The notes under the pieces: model-generated
Databases searched by the model: none
What the model was told of the DNA's origin: nothing
Seen by the model: only the letters and a program-made list of their open reading frames with translations
Translations under genes and position numbers: made by a program
DNA from: Anaerococcus vaginalis
Lineage (GTDB): Bacteria; Bacillota; Clostridia; Tissierellales; Peptoniphilaceae
NCBI RefSeq assembly: GCF_000307225.1
Contig: NZ_HE978616.1
Coordinates: forward strand, 13,124 to 77,123
Direction: 5' to 3'
Length of the DNA: 64,000 nucleotides
Shown here: positions 43,408 to 54,443 of the stretch, piece after piece
Layout: each line of letters opens with the position of its first letter
Position numbering within the stretch: position 1 is the first letter of the stretch

Positions 43408-45652
43408 ATGAATAAAGAAAATAATTTTATTTTAAAAAGAATACAAAATTTTTTGTATTCTTTTTATGCTAAAGAAATAGAAGATGCAAGGTTAAGTGAA
43501 ATCTATGATGGTCTTGTAAAGGCTTTAATGCAGGATATTGGAAAAAATTGGTCAAAATCAAAAAAATCTTTAAAAAATAAAGAAGTTTATTTATTATCAT
43601 TTGAATATAGTCCTGGAAAATTTATTGAAAATGCCATAAAATCTTTAGGCTATTCTAAAGAAGTTGATGAATGTTTAAAGATTTTAAATATTTCTATGAA
43701 AGATTTGGTTAATTATGAAAAAGAAGCAAGTCTTGGTAATAGTGATATAGGAATTGGCTCTTGGTATTTGATGAAAGAATTGAGTAAAAATAAAATCAAG
43801 GCTATGGCATACGCCCTAAGATATGAAAGTGGAGGAATGAAGCAAGAAATCAGAGATGGAGAGCAATTTATAAATCCTAATGAATGGCTTTATATGGGAA
43901 ATAAATGGGAGCATAAAAAGGCTTTTTCTTATATTTTAAATATTGAAAATAAAAAAGTTAAAGCTGTTGCATATGATATGCCAATTTTTAATAATGAAAA
44001 TAATTTTGTAAATACACTAAGATTATGGAAAGCTGAATCTATAAACAAAATAGATTACTTAAATCTAAGCAGTGGAGATTTTAAAAGTGCTTATAATGAT
44101 TATATAGATAACAATTCTCTAACTCAGTTTTTATATTTGGATAATTCTACTTATGAGGGTAAACTTTTTAGACTAAAACAAGAATATTTTTATGTTGTTG
44201 CGACAATTCAGGATATTTTTAGAAGATTTTTTAAAAATAATGATGATATAAAAAGTATAAAAGATAAATTTAAAATTATATTAGCAGATATTCATCCTTC
44301 TTTGGCTATAGTTGAATTTATTAGAAGTCTAAATGAAGGTTATGGTTTAGAAATAAGCGAATGTGTGAATATGAGTAAAGAAATATTTTCTCATATAGGA
44401 TTTTTGATTACTCCTGATTCTAAGGAAAGTTATGATCTTTCAATGCTAAAATCAGTTGATGAATCATATTATAATATAATTTTAAAATTAAACGATTTTG
44501 CTATAGAAAATCTTGGTGATTTTATAATTGAAAATAATCAATTAAGATATGATAGATTAAATAGTTGTTTTGTCGGAAAATATTTTTACTTATCTAAAAT
44601 TTTTATAGAAAATTATATTAAAGATAAAAAAGAATTTTCTTATTTGAACTTCGGGATAGATAGGTATTTATATTCTGATTCTAATAATTTTTATTTGAAA
44701 GAAATCTTAAATAAGTACCAAATCAATATTAATGATAAAATAAGTCTAAAAAAATTGGAAAATTTGAAAGGCAATAAAAATTTCTATGACGAAATAGAAG
44801 AAGTTAAACTTAAAAACAAATTGGAATTAATTAAATATTTTAAAATGAATGAAAGAGATTTAATAAATCCATATTCAATATTTGATATGCAACTTGAAAT
44901 TTTTCACGAAGCTAAAAGGCAACTTTTAAATGCGATTAGCATAGCAAGTAATTACTATAAGTTAAAGGAAAATTCTAATATTTTTATACCACCGACTACT
45001 TATATATTTTCTGGAAAAGCAAACGATGGATATTTTATGGCAAAGGAGATAATTAAATTTATCTTAGCCTTAAAACATATGATAGATAAGGATAAGCTTA
45101 TTAAGGAAAATTAAAAATAATTTTTATTGAAGATGCTAATGTAGAAAATTTCAGAAAAATTTATCCAGCTTGTGATATTTATAGCAATTTAACACTGCCT
45201 TTATTTGAAAATCAAAGTTTTCATATATTAAATTCTATTTTTAATTTTTCAAATGTACTTTCAACAAGAGCAGGTATTATTTATAATATTGACAAAAAAA
45301 TAAAATATATACTTTTGGTGAAACTTATGAAGAAATTGAAAAAAATAAAAATGAAAATTCCTATAATGCTCGTGATTTCTATTACAAAAATGATATAATC
45401 AAAAGGACGGTTGATAATTTGATTAATGAGGATTATAGCAAATTGCCTTATAATTTTAAAAATATATATGATTATTTGATTTCTTATAATGATTCTTTTT
45501 TTATTTTTAAAGATCACGACTCTTTGCTAGATACTAGATTTAAAATTAGTATGGATTATTTGGATAAGAAAAAATGGATTGATCAAGAAATTGATAATAT
45601 ACTTTGGGCAAACGAATTTAATCTTGACAAAACTTTGGAAAAATTAAAATAG
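43408..45652 (+). CDS. Glycogen-phosphorylase-like protein lacking the PLP lysine (candidate pseudoenzyme), two frameshifts
   Basis: About 748 residues of GT35 (glycogen phosphorylase) fold. Clear homologous blocks: YLLSFEYSPG (61-70), ALRYESGGMKQEIRDGEQFI (136-155), NTLRLWKAES (202-211), ILADIHPSLA (291-300), HEAKRQLLN (500-508). But the Gly-rich EPDAGLGNGGLGRL loop is EKEASLGNSDIGIG, KRxHEYKRQ is EIFHEAKRQ, and the PLP block EASGTGNMKFMLNG is ENQSFHILNSIFNF, so the PLP lysine is gone (Asn in an ungapped alignment). Frame breaks at 45107-45110 and 45313-45316 look like indel errors; no other stops occur. It sits in the glg operon. A binding or regulatory role is inferred. Confidence 0.78.
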
Positions 45653-45657
45653 GAAAT

Positions 45658-47543
45658 ATGACATACAATTACGAAGAAATAAAGGATATAAAGTTAGGAG
45701 CAACATATACAAAACAATACACAGAATTTAGAGTTTTTGCTCCAAATAGAGAAAAAATAGATTTGTTGATTACTGATGATTATAGAAAAATTAGAAAAGA
45801 AAAATATTCTATGATCAAAATAGAATTTGATATATTTTATTGTAAAATTGAAAAGGATTTGGATGGATTTTTCTATTCCTACTTGGTTGAAGATAAATAT
45901 GAAGTTACCGATCCATATTCCAAGGCATCTTCTATAAATAGTATAATGTCTGCTGTAGTAGATTTTGACAAAATAACTCCAAGAGATTTTGGAAAAAAAT
46001 TTAAGGCAAACAAAGAAGAAGATGCAATAATATATGAGTTAAATGTAAAAGATTTTACAGCCAACAAAAATTCAAATGTAAAATATAGGGGAAAATATTT
46101 AGGTCTTGCAGAAAAAATACTAAATTTGAGGGAGAAAGTACAGGGATTTCTCATCTTAAAGAATTGGGAGTAAGCCACATTCAACTTTTGCCAGTTTATG
46201 ATTTTATTTCGACTTTTGAAGAAAATGATAAATTTTTTGATGATGATAATTACAATTGGGGTTATGATCCAGAATTATATTTTAATGTTGAAGGTTCATA
46301 TTCAACAAATCCCTACAATCCTAAAAAAAGAATTTATGAATTTAAAAAAATGGTAAAAAAAATCCATGAAAATGGGATGAATGTGGTTATGGATGTCGTT
46401 TATAATCACACTTTTAAAACTGTTGATTCAAATTTAGAAATTTTAGCACCAAATTATTATCATAGAAAAAACTTAGATGGAAGTTTTTCAAATGGATCAG
46501 GAGTTGGAAATGAATTGGCAAGTGAAAAAGCATTTGTAAGAAAACTTATAATTGATTCATTAAAACACTGGGTTATGGAATATGATATTGATGGATTTAG
46601 GTTTGATTTAATGGCCTTGATTGATATTGATACAATAAAGATTGCTATAAAGGAACTAAAAAAAATAAAACCTTATATAATAATTTATGGTGAACCTTGG
46701 ATGGGTGCGGAATCTGTTTTACCAAGAGAAAAACAAATTTTGACTGGAAGCCAAAGATCTAATGGCTTTGCTGTTTTTAATGATAGCTTTAGAAATGCAA
46801 TTAAGGGCGATAATGATGGTTATTCGAAAGGATTTATCCAAGGAAATTTTTATTTAAAAAATCAAGTTGAAATAGGGATAGCAGGAAGTATAGATTTTGA
46901 TGAAAAAAGAATTGGTTTTGCTGATGATGCGAGTGAAGTTATAAATTATTTTGCTTGCCACGACAATTTAATTTATTATGATAAATTAAAAATCTCCCTA
47001 ACAGATCATGAAGATTTAGAATATATATCAAGGCTGGGTTTTGCAATTTTATTCTTATCTTTTGGAAAGCCTTTTATTTATGAAGGAAGCGAATTTAATA
47101 ATTCAAAATCAAATAATGGTAATTCTTATAATGCACCCTTATCAATAAATGGGATAGATTGGCAAGATAAAATCAACAATATTGAAACTTTTTCTTTTGT
47201 TAAAGATTTAATTTCATTGAGAAAAAAATTAGAAGTTTTTAAACTTGTAAAAAAAGACGATATAAAAAAAGCCTTAACTTTTGTTGATGGCTTAGAAGAT
47301 TTTTTACTTGCTTATAAAATAAATTTTGAAGGTAAAAAAATATATGTGGTTATTAATGCCCTGAAAAATGATGTTGAAATAGACGATTATAAAAGAGATA
47401 AAATTTTTGACAAAGAAATTGAACTTGTTAAAATATTTGATAAAGAGGGTAATATTAATAAAAGATTGAATGTTTCTGATATAAAAAAATTCAGCAAACA
47501 TTCTATAAATGTGTATATAAAAGGAGAAAATTATGGATTATAA
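45658..47543 (+). CDS. pulA: Type I pullulanase (glycogen debranching), 1-base frameshift
   Basis: About 629 residues, GH13_14. An N-terminal CBM48-like part (VFAPNREKIDLLI) precedes the barrel. YNWGYDPELYF is the type I signature; DVVYNHTF, GFRFDLMALID (nucleophile Asp), YGEPWMG (acid Glu) and FACHDNL are regions I-IV. The frame breaks in the 6-A run 46112-46117; one more A gives AEKNTKFEGESTGISHLKEL, then GVSHIQLLPVYDF. No signal peptide, so it acts on cytoplasmic glycogen. It overlaps the following mutase gene by 11 bases. Confidence 0.92.
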
Positions 47544-49224
47544 AAAAATTTATGATTCTTGGTTAAATAATGATTTTTTTGACCATAAAACTAGAGAAGA
47601 ATTAAAAAAAATAGAAAATGATGAAAGTGAAATTGAAGATAGATTTTATCAAGAATTAGCTTTTGGTACAGCAGGACTTAGGGGAAAACTTGGTGCAGGA
47701 ACAAATAGAATGAACCAATATACAGTTGCAAAAGCTACCCAAGCATTTGCTGATACAATTTCTGATATGGGAGAAGATGCAAAAAATAGGGGAGTTGTAA
47801 TTTGTTATGATGTTAGGCATAAGTCTGATGAATTTTCAAAAATAACTTCTGAAGTTTTTGCCGCAAATGGAATAAAAGTAAATATTTTTAAAGAAATTCA
47901 ACCGACTCCAGTCTGCTCTTATGCAATAAGAAAATTAAAATCAATCGGTGGAGTTATGGTTACAGCAAGCCATAATCCTAGAGAATATAATGGATATAAG
48001 GCTTATGGATCAGATGGAAGTCAAATTTTGGAAGATATTGCCGTTCAAATTCAAAATTATATGAAAGAATATGATGATTATTCAAAAATAAAAAGGATTG
48101 ATTTTGATAAGGCGATGGATGAAGGATTAATTTCCTGGATTGATGAATCTTTAATAGAAGATTATATAAAAGAAGTTTTAGCTTGTACAATAAATGATAA
48201 TGTTGATAAAAAAGTTAAAATTGTTTATACTCCATTAAATGGTTGTGGAAACAAATTGGTTAGAAGAATTCTTGATGAAAGAGGATTTGAAAATATTTAT
48301 ATAGTAAAAGAACAAGAAAATCCAGATCCAGATTTCACAACAGTTGGTTATCCAAATCCAGAAGATCCAAAAGCTTTTAAATTATCAGAAAAATTAGGAA
48401 AAGAAAAAAATGCAGAATTATTACTTGCAACAGATCCAGATTCTGATAGGTGTGCTGTAGAAGTTTTAGATAAAAATGGAAAATATCAATTTTTAACAGG
48501 AAATCAAATAGGCTCTCTCCTTACAAATTATATTTTAACTGCCTTAAAAGAAAATAATGAATTGGCAGAAGATGGAGCAATTGTTAAAACCATAGTTTCA
48601 ACAGATTTAGTAAAACCAATTGCAAATAGTTTTGGTATAGAAGTTTTTGAAGTTTTGACAGGATTTAAAAATATTTATGAAGTTGCAAATAACTTTGAAA
48701 GAATTGGCAAGGGAAAATTTATTTTTGGATTTGAAGAAAGTATTGGATATAATTACAAAGATTTTGTAAGAGATAAGGATGCAGTAAATTCTGCTATGCT
48801 TATTAGTGAGATGACTGCTTATTATAAAAGCAAGGGAAAATCTTTGTTAGATGTTTTAGAAAATATTTATGATAAATTTGGATATTATGCAAATGAAGTT
48901 CAATCAATAGTGCTTGAAGGACTTGATGGTGCACAAAAAATAAAAAGGATAATGGAAACAATTAGAAATAATCCAAAAGAAAATGTAATAGGTCTAAAAG
49001 TTAAAAAAATTGTAGATTATCTAAATGATGACACAGGACTTTCAAAATCAAATGTATTAAAATACTACCTTGAAGATGATTCATGGTTTGCATTAAGACC
49101 ATCAGGAACTGAACCAAAGATAAAATTATACCTAAATGCAATAGGTGAAAACAAAGAAAAAGCAGAAGATAAAAAAAATAAAATAAAAGAAGAAGTAAAT
49201 AATATAATCAATAAAATTGACTAA
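47533..49224 (+). CDS. pgcA: Phosphoglucomutase / phospho-sugar mutase
   Basis: A 563-residue alpha-phosphohexomutase of the PGM2/PgcA group. FGTAGLRGKLGAG, the phosphoserine loop VTASHNPREYNGYKAYG, metal loop TDPDSDRC, FGFEESIGY and RPSGTEPKIKLY are all intact. It interconverts glucose 6- and 1-phosphate, linking the glycogen operon to glycolysis. An AAAAGGAG ribosome site lies inside the end of pulA, and a terminator follows. Confidence 0.95.
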   Translation: MDYKKIYDSWLNNDFFDHKTREELKKIENDESEIEDRFYQELAFGTAGLRGKLGAGTNRMNQYTVAKATQAFADTISDMGEDAKNRGVVICYDVRHKSDEFSKITSEVFAANGIKVNIFKEIQPTPVCSYAIRKLKSIGGVMVTASHNPREYNGYKAYGSDGSQILEDIAVQIQNYMKEYDDYSKIKRIDFDKAMDEGLISWIDESLIEDYIKEVLACTINDNVDKKVKIVYTPLNGCGNKLVRRILDERGFENIYIVKEQENPDPDFTTVGYPNPEDPKAFKLSEKLGKEKNAELLLATDPDSDRCAVEVLDKNGKYQFLTGNQIGSLLTNYILTALKENNELAEDGAIVKTIVSTDLVKPIANSFGIEVFEVLTGFKNIYEVANNFERIGKGKFIFGFEESIGYNYKDFVRDKDAVNSAMLISEMTAYYKSKGKSLLDVLENIYDKFGYYANEVQSIVLEGLDGAQKIKRIMETIRNNPKENVIGLKVKKIVDYLNDDTGLSKSNVLKYYLEDDSWFALRPSGTEPKIKLYLNAIGENKEKAEDKKNKIKEEVNNIINKID

Positions 49225-49228
49225 TTTT

Positions 49229-49275
49229 AAATTCCTATGAGCTAAATTAATTTTATGCTCGTAGGAATTTTTTTT
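49229..49275 (+). terminator. Glycogen operon terminator
   Basis: AAATTCCTATGAGC and GCTCGTAGGAATTT (one mismatch) around an AT loop, followed by a T run. Confidence 0.88.
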
Positions 49276-49386
49276 TGAAAAATCAAAAATTTATCACGAA
49301 CTTTCATATTAGATATTTTTAATAAGGATATTTTAAAGAATTATGATTTTTTGATAAAATAATTAAATAAGAAGTAAGGAGGTTTT

Positions 49387-49890
49387 ATGGATCAATTTTT
49401 TAATTTTATAGATAAGGTATTTTCTATTAAAGTTTTTGGAAATATGACTTTGTATCAATTACTATCAACAATTTTAAAATATGTATTTGTAGTTATAGTT
49501 TTATATTTTATCTATTCAATCATTAGAATAATTTATTATGATGTGAGATATGCTATTAAAAAAGAGCAAATATCTGACACATATTTGCAATTCATAAATC
49601 AAAATCAAGAACATAAGTTTAAAGTCCAAGAGTATTATTATATTGGAGATAACAATACAATAGGTAGGGATGATAAAAATACGATTTGCATTAAAGACAA
49701 ATTTTTATCAAGTTTTCATGCAAGAATTATCTTAGATAAAGGGATATATTTTTTGGAAGACTTAAATTCTTCAAATGGGACTTTTTTAAATGACGAGAGA
49801 ATTAACGAAGCTATTGAGTTAAAGAATAAAGATATAATAAAATTTGGAGAATTGAAATTTTTATTTATAAACGGTGATGAAGATGATTAA
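49387..49890 (+). CDS. FHA domain protein with one membrane helix
   Basis: A 167-residue protein: a membrane helix at about residues 27-50 and a C-terminal forkhead-associated domain with TIGRDDKNTICIKDKFLSSF, then HARI and LEDLNSSNGTFLNDERI, the GR, SxxH and NG residues that read phosphothreonine. It overlaps the FtsW-like gene. FHA, FtsW/RodA and PBP clusters are known in Actinobacteria (FhaB-FtsW-PbpA) and some Firmicutes, where phosphorylation links wall synthesis to Ser/Thr kinases. Confidence 0.9.
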   Translation: MDQFFNFIDKVFSIKVFGNMTLYQLLSTILKYVFVVIVLYFIYSIIRIIYYDVRYAIKKEQISDTYLQFINQNQEHKFKVQEYYYIGDNNTIGRDDKNTICIKDKFLSSFHARIILDKGIYFLEDLNSSNGTFLNDERINEAIELKNKDIIKFGELKFLFINGDEDD

Positions 49891-51160
49891 AAATGAAAAT
49901 ATTAATATCATCAACCAAAAAAAGTATAAAAAAACTGCACTTTTTCTTTTGTTTTTATTTGAATTTTTGACTTTGAGTTCATCTATGATTTACAATGCAG
50001 ATAAATTACAAAGTGGAGATTTTTATGCTTACATAACAATACTAGCATTAACTATGCTTTCTACTATTTTGGCAAATAAATTTACAAGAAGTGATAGCAT
50101 TTTGTTACTTATAGTAAATATGTTGTTTTCAATTGGTGTTGCAATGATTTATAGACTTGATCCAGCACTTGGAAAAAAACAATTATTATTTTATATTGTA
50201 GGCATACTTGCGTTTTTTATGACTTATTTTATATTGCCAAGATATAAAAATTGGGATGAGCATATAGTTTTTTATTTTGCAATATCTATAGTTTTATTTA
50301 TGGTAACCTTAGTTTTTGGATTTGCATCAGGTGGTGCAAAAAACTGGATTTCTATTGGACCTTTTACTTTGCAACCATCAGAACTTATAAAAATTCCCTT
50401 TATATTTTTTGTTGCAAGTTTTTATTCACATTACAATAAATTTAGAAAATTTGCTTTTGGAAAATATTATTTAAGTATTGGAATTTATATATTTATTTTG
50501 ATGTTTTTTATCCAAAAAGAATTAGGTACAGCCTTAATATTTTTTGGAACTATGCTTCTTACACAATTTGTTTATGAAAGAGATAGAAAACTAATAATTT
50601 TAAATTTAATTTTTATTATTTTAGGATCAATATTGGCTTATTTTTTATTTTCTCACATAAGAATAAGAGTAGAAACTTGGCTTGATCCTTGGTCAGTTAT
50701 AGATGATAAGGGATACCAAATCACCCAATCTTTATTTGCCCTTGCTAGCGGTGGATTATTTGGAAGTGGACTAGGTCTTGGACGTCCAGATTATATACCA
50801 GTTGCAGAAAGTGATTTTATTTTTCCAGCAATTTGTGAAGAATTTGGAATATTTATGGGAATAGCAGTAGTGTTATTATTTTTAATATTAGTTTATAGAG
50901 CAATAAAAATAGCCTTGCAACAAGAAAATAAATTTTTCTCAATCTTGTCTTTTGGAATAGGAATATTATTTGCGCTCCAAGCTTTATTAATTCTTTGTGG
51001 AGTATTAAAATTAATTCCATTAACAGGAGTAACACTACCATTTATATCAGCAGGTGGCTCTTCTATGGTTTCAGGATTTATTTTATTGGCATGCCTTCAA
51101 TATTGTGGTCAAAGTATAGAAAATGGTGATGAAGATGAAAAAGAAAAAGAAGAAAGATAA
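49877..51160 (+). CDS. FtsW/RodA/SpoVE family peptidoglycan glycosyltransferase
   Basis: About 427 residues with around ten membrane helices. Conserved blocks: GGAKNWISIGPFTLQPSELI, then ASGGLFGSGLGLGRPDYIPV, AESDFIFPAICEEFG and TGVTLPFISAGGSSM. These polymerise lipid II together with a class B PBP, encoded next. It could be FtsW or RodA; the sequence does not settle which. The tail is acidic and basic (DEDEKEKEER), and the PBP gene starts inside it. Start by GTG at 49874 or ATG at 49877/49883, overlapping the FHA gene. Confidence 0.92.
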   Translation: MKMIKNENINIINQKKYKKTALFLLFLFEFLTLSSSMIYNADKLQSGDFYAYITILALTMLSTILANKFTRSDSILLLIVNMLFSIGVAMIYRLDPALGKKQLLFYIVGILAFFMTYFILPRYKNWDEHIVFYFAISIVLFMVTLVFGFASGGAKNWISIGPFTLQPSELIKIPFIFFVASFYSHYNKFRKFAFGKYYLSIGIYIFILMFFIQKELGTALIFFGTMLLTQFVYERDRKLIILNLIFIILGSILAYFLFSHIRIRVETWLDPWSVIDDKGYQITQSLFALASGGLFGSGLGLGRPDYIPVAESDFIFPAICEEFGIFMGIAVVLLFLILVYRAIKIALQQENKFFSILSFGIGILFALQALLILCGVLKLIPLTGVTLPFISAGGSSMVSGFILLACLQYCGQSIENGDEDEKEKEER

Positions 51161-52645
51161 ACAAAAGCCATTTATACAAAAAATATTAGAAATGGAAAAA
51201 AACAAAGATTAAAAGAAGAGGATGATAAGCATATATTGAAAAAATCCACAATGAACAAAAGATTAATATATGTTTTGATGCTTTTTATATTTTTGTTTTT
51301 ATCTGTGGTCTTATACTTAGTATATTTTCAATTATTTAAAGCCCAAACTCTTGCTGATAATAGCCATAATAAAAGAAATTGGGTAAATGAAAATTCCATA
51401 AAAAGAGGAAATATTTATGACAGAAATGGAAATGTATTAGTATATAATCAAAAAGATGCAAATGGAAATGATATTAGAGTTTATAATGATGGAATTATAA
51501 ATTCAGCTTTTACAGGATACAATTCTGTAAAATATGGTAAAAGTGGTTTAGAAAAAACTTATAATAAAGAATTATTAAATATTTCTGATCAACCAACATC
51601 AAAAATTAGAGATATGGTAGAAAGAACAGGAATTGGAAATAATTTGAATTTAACTATTGATCAAACAATACAAGAAATTGCTTATAATAGTTTGGGAGAT
51701 CATATAGGCTCTGTTGTTGTTATGAATCCCAAAAATGGAGAAGTTTTGGCTATGGTTTCAAAACCATCCTATGATCCAAACAGCCTTGATTCTGATTGGG
51801 ATACATTGATACAAAATACAAATGCACCATTGCTAAATAGATCAAGTCAAGGAAGCTATAGACCAGCTTCAACGATGAAAATTGTAAGCTCAGATGCTAT
51901 TTTAAGAAGTGGAATCAATACAAATTTCTACGATAGTGGAACTGTAAAAATTCAAAATTATGATATAAAAAATTACGGTGATTATTCTTATGGTCAAGTA
52001 AATTTAAGAACTGCTTTGATGAATTCTCTCAATACTTATTTTGCTTCTAAAGTAAATGAAATTGGGAAAAAAAGATACAAAGAAGTAGCAGAAAAATATA
52101 TGTTTAACAAAAATTACAAATTTGATTTGGAAAAAATAAATGCAAAAATTCCTTTTGACGACCTAAATCAAGTTGATCTTGCTATGACAGGATTCGGTTA
52201 TGGAAAAACAAGAGTAACACCACTTCATATGGCGATGATTGCATCAACTATTGCAAATGATGGAAAAATGATGCAACCAAGACTTGTAAAAAATGTTGTA
52301 AACAAAGACGGAAAAATCATTAAAGAAAGCAAAAGTGAAGTTTTATCCGATGCAACAAGTTCGGAAATAGCAAATAAAATAAGAGATTATATGGTTGATG
52401 TTGTAAATTATGGAACAGCAAGTAGAGCTTATTTACAATCAATTCAAATTGCAGGAAAATCTGGAACAGTAGATAAAAAAGGAGGAGGAGTTGATGTTTG
52501 GTTTGTCGGATTCGCTCCAGCCTATGATCCAAAACTTGCCTTTGCAATTGTAATAGAAGATTCAGATTCCTTATCAGGAGAAGTTGCAGTTCCAATTGGT
52601 GGGGAAATGATAAATAGCATTATAAATAATGTGAATATATATTAA
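51129..52645 (+). CDS. Class B penicillin-binding protein (PbpA/FtsI-like transpeptidase), probable 1-base frameshift
   Basis: About 505 residues if started at the ATG at 51129 inside the ftsW-like gene: a Lys-rich cytoplasmic leader, a membrane helix (VLMLFIFLFLSVVLYLVYF), a pedestal region with KRGNIYDRNG, and a transpeptidase domain with STMK, SLN and KSGT motifs. The leader and body are joined by adding one A to the 7-A run at 51196-51202 (EMEKKQRLKEEDDKHILKKS). Otherwise it would start at TTG 51236 or ATG 51251, neither with a good ribosome site. It cross-links peptidoglycan and pairs with the upstream FtsW/RodA protein. Confidence 0.88.
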
Positions 52646-52656
52646 AATATAAAAAA

Positions 52657-52697
52657 ACAAAACGGTTACTAGCTTAAATTGCTAATAACCGTTTTTC
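52657..52697. terminator. Bidirectional terminator
   Basis: AAAACGGTTACTAGC and GCTAATAACCGTTTT (one mismatch) between the convergent PBP and nadK genes, with A and T tails. Confidence 0.88.
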
Positions 52698-52700
52698 ATT

Positions 52701-53486
52701 CTATAAAAGTTTATTTTTTATATTTGACCAATAGTGGTTTTTATTTAAAATTATTTTTTTCAATTCTTTATTAGATATTTTCGTAGTAATCCTAAAATTA
52801 TTTGAATTATATTCCTTACCATCAAATAAAAAAACTGTGTGATAATTGTCCCTTTTGCTAACATTTATTTCGATTTCTGCGTTTTTTGGTAGGATAATCG
52901 GAGCTTTTAAAGACCTATTCAAACTTGAAAATACAGGAGCAATAGGAGTTAGCTGAAAACCCTCAAGAGATTGATGCAAAATAGCACCATTTGAAGATAA
53001 ATTATAAGCAGTAGATCCGTGAGGCGTTGAAATAATTAGTCCATCACCTGAAAAATTTTCTATAAAATTTCCATCAATAAAAAGTCTTAATCTAACTATT
53101 TGATTTTTATTACTCTTAACAACAACCTCATTAACAGCATTCATTTGATTTTTTCCAATATTTGATTCAAGAATTGGAAGTTTTTCCATATAATATTTCT
53201 TTTCAGAAAATTTTCTTACAAAATCCTCTATATTATCAGGAGTAATCTCTTGATAAAATCCCAAATGGCCAGTATTTATACCAATAAAAGGAATGGTAGA
53301 AAATTTTGAAATTTTAACAGCATTCAAAAAAGTTCCATCCCCTCCAATAACAAGATTTAAGCAAGCATTTGGATTATAGTTTGTTGAAACTTCATAGCCA
53401 AAATCTTTTAATATGGCTTTGGTTTTATTAAAAATATTTTTACTATATCTGGATTTATTTTTAAAAATATTAATTGTTTTATTCAT
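52701..53486 (-). CDS. nadK: NAD kinase
   Basis: A 261-residue NAD kinase. LVIGGDGTFLNAVKISKF carries the GGDG motif, NTGHLGFYQE follows, then MNAVNEVVVKS, and GDGLIISTPHGSTAYNLSSN is the NAD-binding block. It makes NADP from NAD with ATP or polyphosphate. Start ATG preceded by AGAAAGGT. Divergent from rluD. Confidence 0.95.
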   Translation of the reverse strand: MNKTINIFKNKSRYSKNIFNKTKAILKDFGYEVSTNYNPNACLNLVIGGDGTFLNAVKISKFSTIPFIGINTGHLGFYQEITPDNIEDFVRKFSEKKYYMEKLPILESNIGKNQMNAVNEVVVKSNKNQIVRLRLFIDGNFIENFSGDGLIISTPHGSTAYNLSSNGAILHQSLEGFQLTPIAPVFSSLNRSLKAPIILPKNAEIEINVSKRDNYHTVFLFDGKEYNSNNFRITTKISNKELKKIILNKNHYWSNIKNKLL

Positions 53487-53546
53487 TGTTACTTACCTTT
53501 CTTAAAGATATAATCATTATAGCATAAAAAAATTTTTGAGGGAAAG

Positions 53547-54407
53547 ATGAAAGAAATAGAATTTAAAAATACAGATGAGATAAAATTAAAAAAATTTTTA
53601 TTAGGAAAAAATATATCTAATAGGGCTTATAAAAAAATTATCAAAGATTCAATATTTGTAAATAATAAAAAAGTAGTTACTAATATTGATTTACATCCTA
53701 AAGATTCAATAAAAATTATAATAAAAGATGAAAAACTTAATTATGAACCTATAAATAAGAAGATAAAAATTTTATATGAAGATGAAGATATTTTAGCTGT
53801 TGAAAAGAGTTCAAATTTGACTGTAAATTCAAAAGGTCAAGAAAATTTATCAAATTATATAGCCTATTATTTCAAAGAAAATAATATAAAATCACAAGTC
53901 AGACTAATAAATAGACTAGATATGAACACATCTGGAATAATGCTAATAGCAAAAAATCCATATTCCCAAGCCTATTACCAAAAAATAATTGAGAAAAATG
54001 AATTTGATAAAGAATACTTAGCTCTAGTTGAAGGAAAATTAATAATTGATGATATAATTTGTAAAAATATTGAATATGATGAAAAAAATAAAAAAATGAA
54101 AATAAAAGATGGTGGAGATTTTATAAAAACTTATTTTAAAACTTTGAAAAGTTATGATAAATATTCCCTAATTTATTGCAAAATTTTTACAGGAAAAACT
54201 CATCAAATTAGAATAAGTCTTAAAAGTTTGAATCATCCTATAATTGGGGATGAACTTTATGGCTCAAAATATAAGTTGGATAGGTTTTTATTGCACTCTT
54301 TTAGGATGAGTTTTAAAAAATTTAGAAATGGTGAAAAAATAACGATTTTATCAAGACCTGATTTTGATAAATACTTAAATTCAAATATTTTTAGAAATGT
54401 TTTGTAA
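53547..54407 (+). CDS. RluA/RluD family pseudouridine synthase
   Basis: A 286-residue enzyme with an N-terminal S4-like RNA-binding part (FLLGKNISNRAYKKIIKDS) and the RluA catalytic core: LAVEKSSNLTVNSKG, INRLDMNTSGIMLIAKN with the catalytic Asp, TGKTHQIRISLKS and HPIIGDELYGS. It isomerises uridine in 23S rRNA or tRNA; the exact target is uncertain. A normal length for the RluD-like group in Firmicutes. Confidence 0.92.
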   Translation: MKEIEFKNTDEIKLKKFLLGKNISNRAYKKIIKDSIFVNNKKVVTNIDLHPKDSIKIIIKDEKLNYEPINKKIKILYEDEDILAVEKSSNLTVNSKGQENLSNYIAYYFKENNIKSQVRLINRLDMNTSGIMLIAKNPYSQAYYQKIIEKNEFDKEYLALVEGKLIIDDIICKNIEYDEKNKKMKIKDGGDFIKTYFKTLKSYDKYSLIYCKIFTGKTHQIRISLKSLNHPIIGDELYGSKYKLDRFLLHSFRMSFKKFRNGEKITILSRPDFDKYLNSNIFRNVL

Positions 54408-54408
54408 T

Positions 54409-54437
54409 TTGCAATTATGCTTTTCATGATATATAAT
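54409..54437 (+). promoter_or_regulatory. Promoter of the 6S-like RNA
   Basis: TTGCAA at 54409-54414, 17-base spacer, TATAAT at 54432-54437. Transcription would start around 54444. Confidence 0.7.
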
Positions 54438-54443
54438 AAAGAT

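Noticed and set aside
45281..45517. Minus-strand open frame inside the phosphorylase-like gene
   Set aside because: The plus strand continues the GT35-like protein after a one-base repair; the reverse frame is a low-complexity Ile/Phe-rich shadow.
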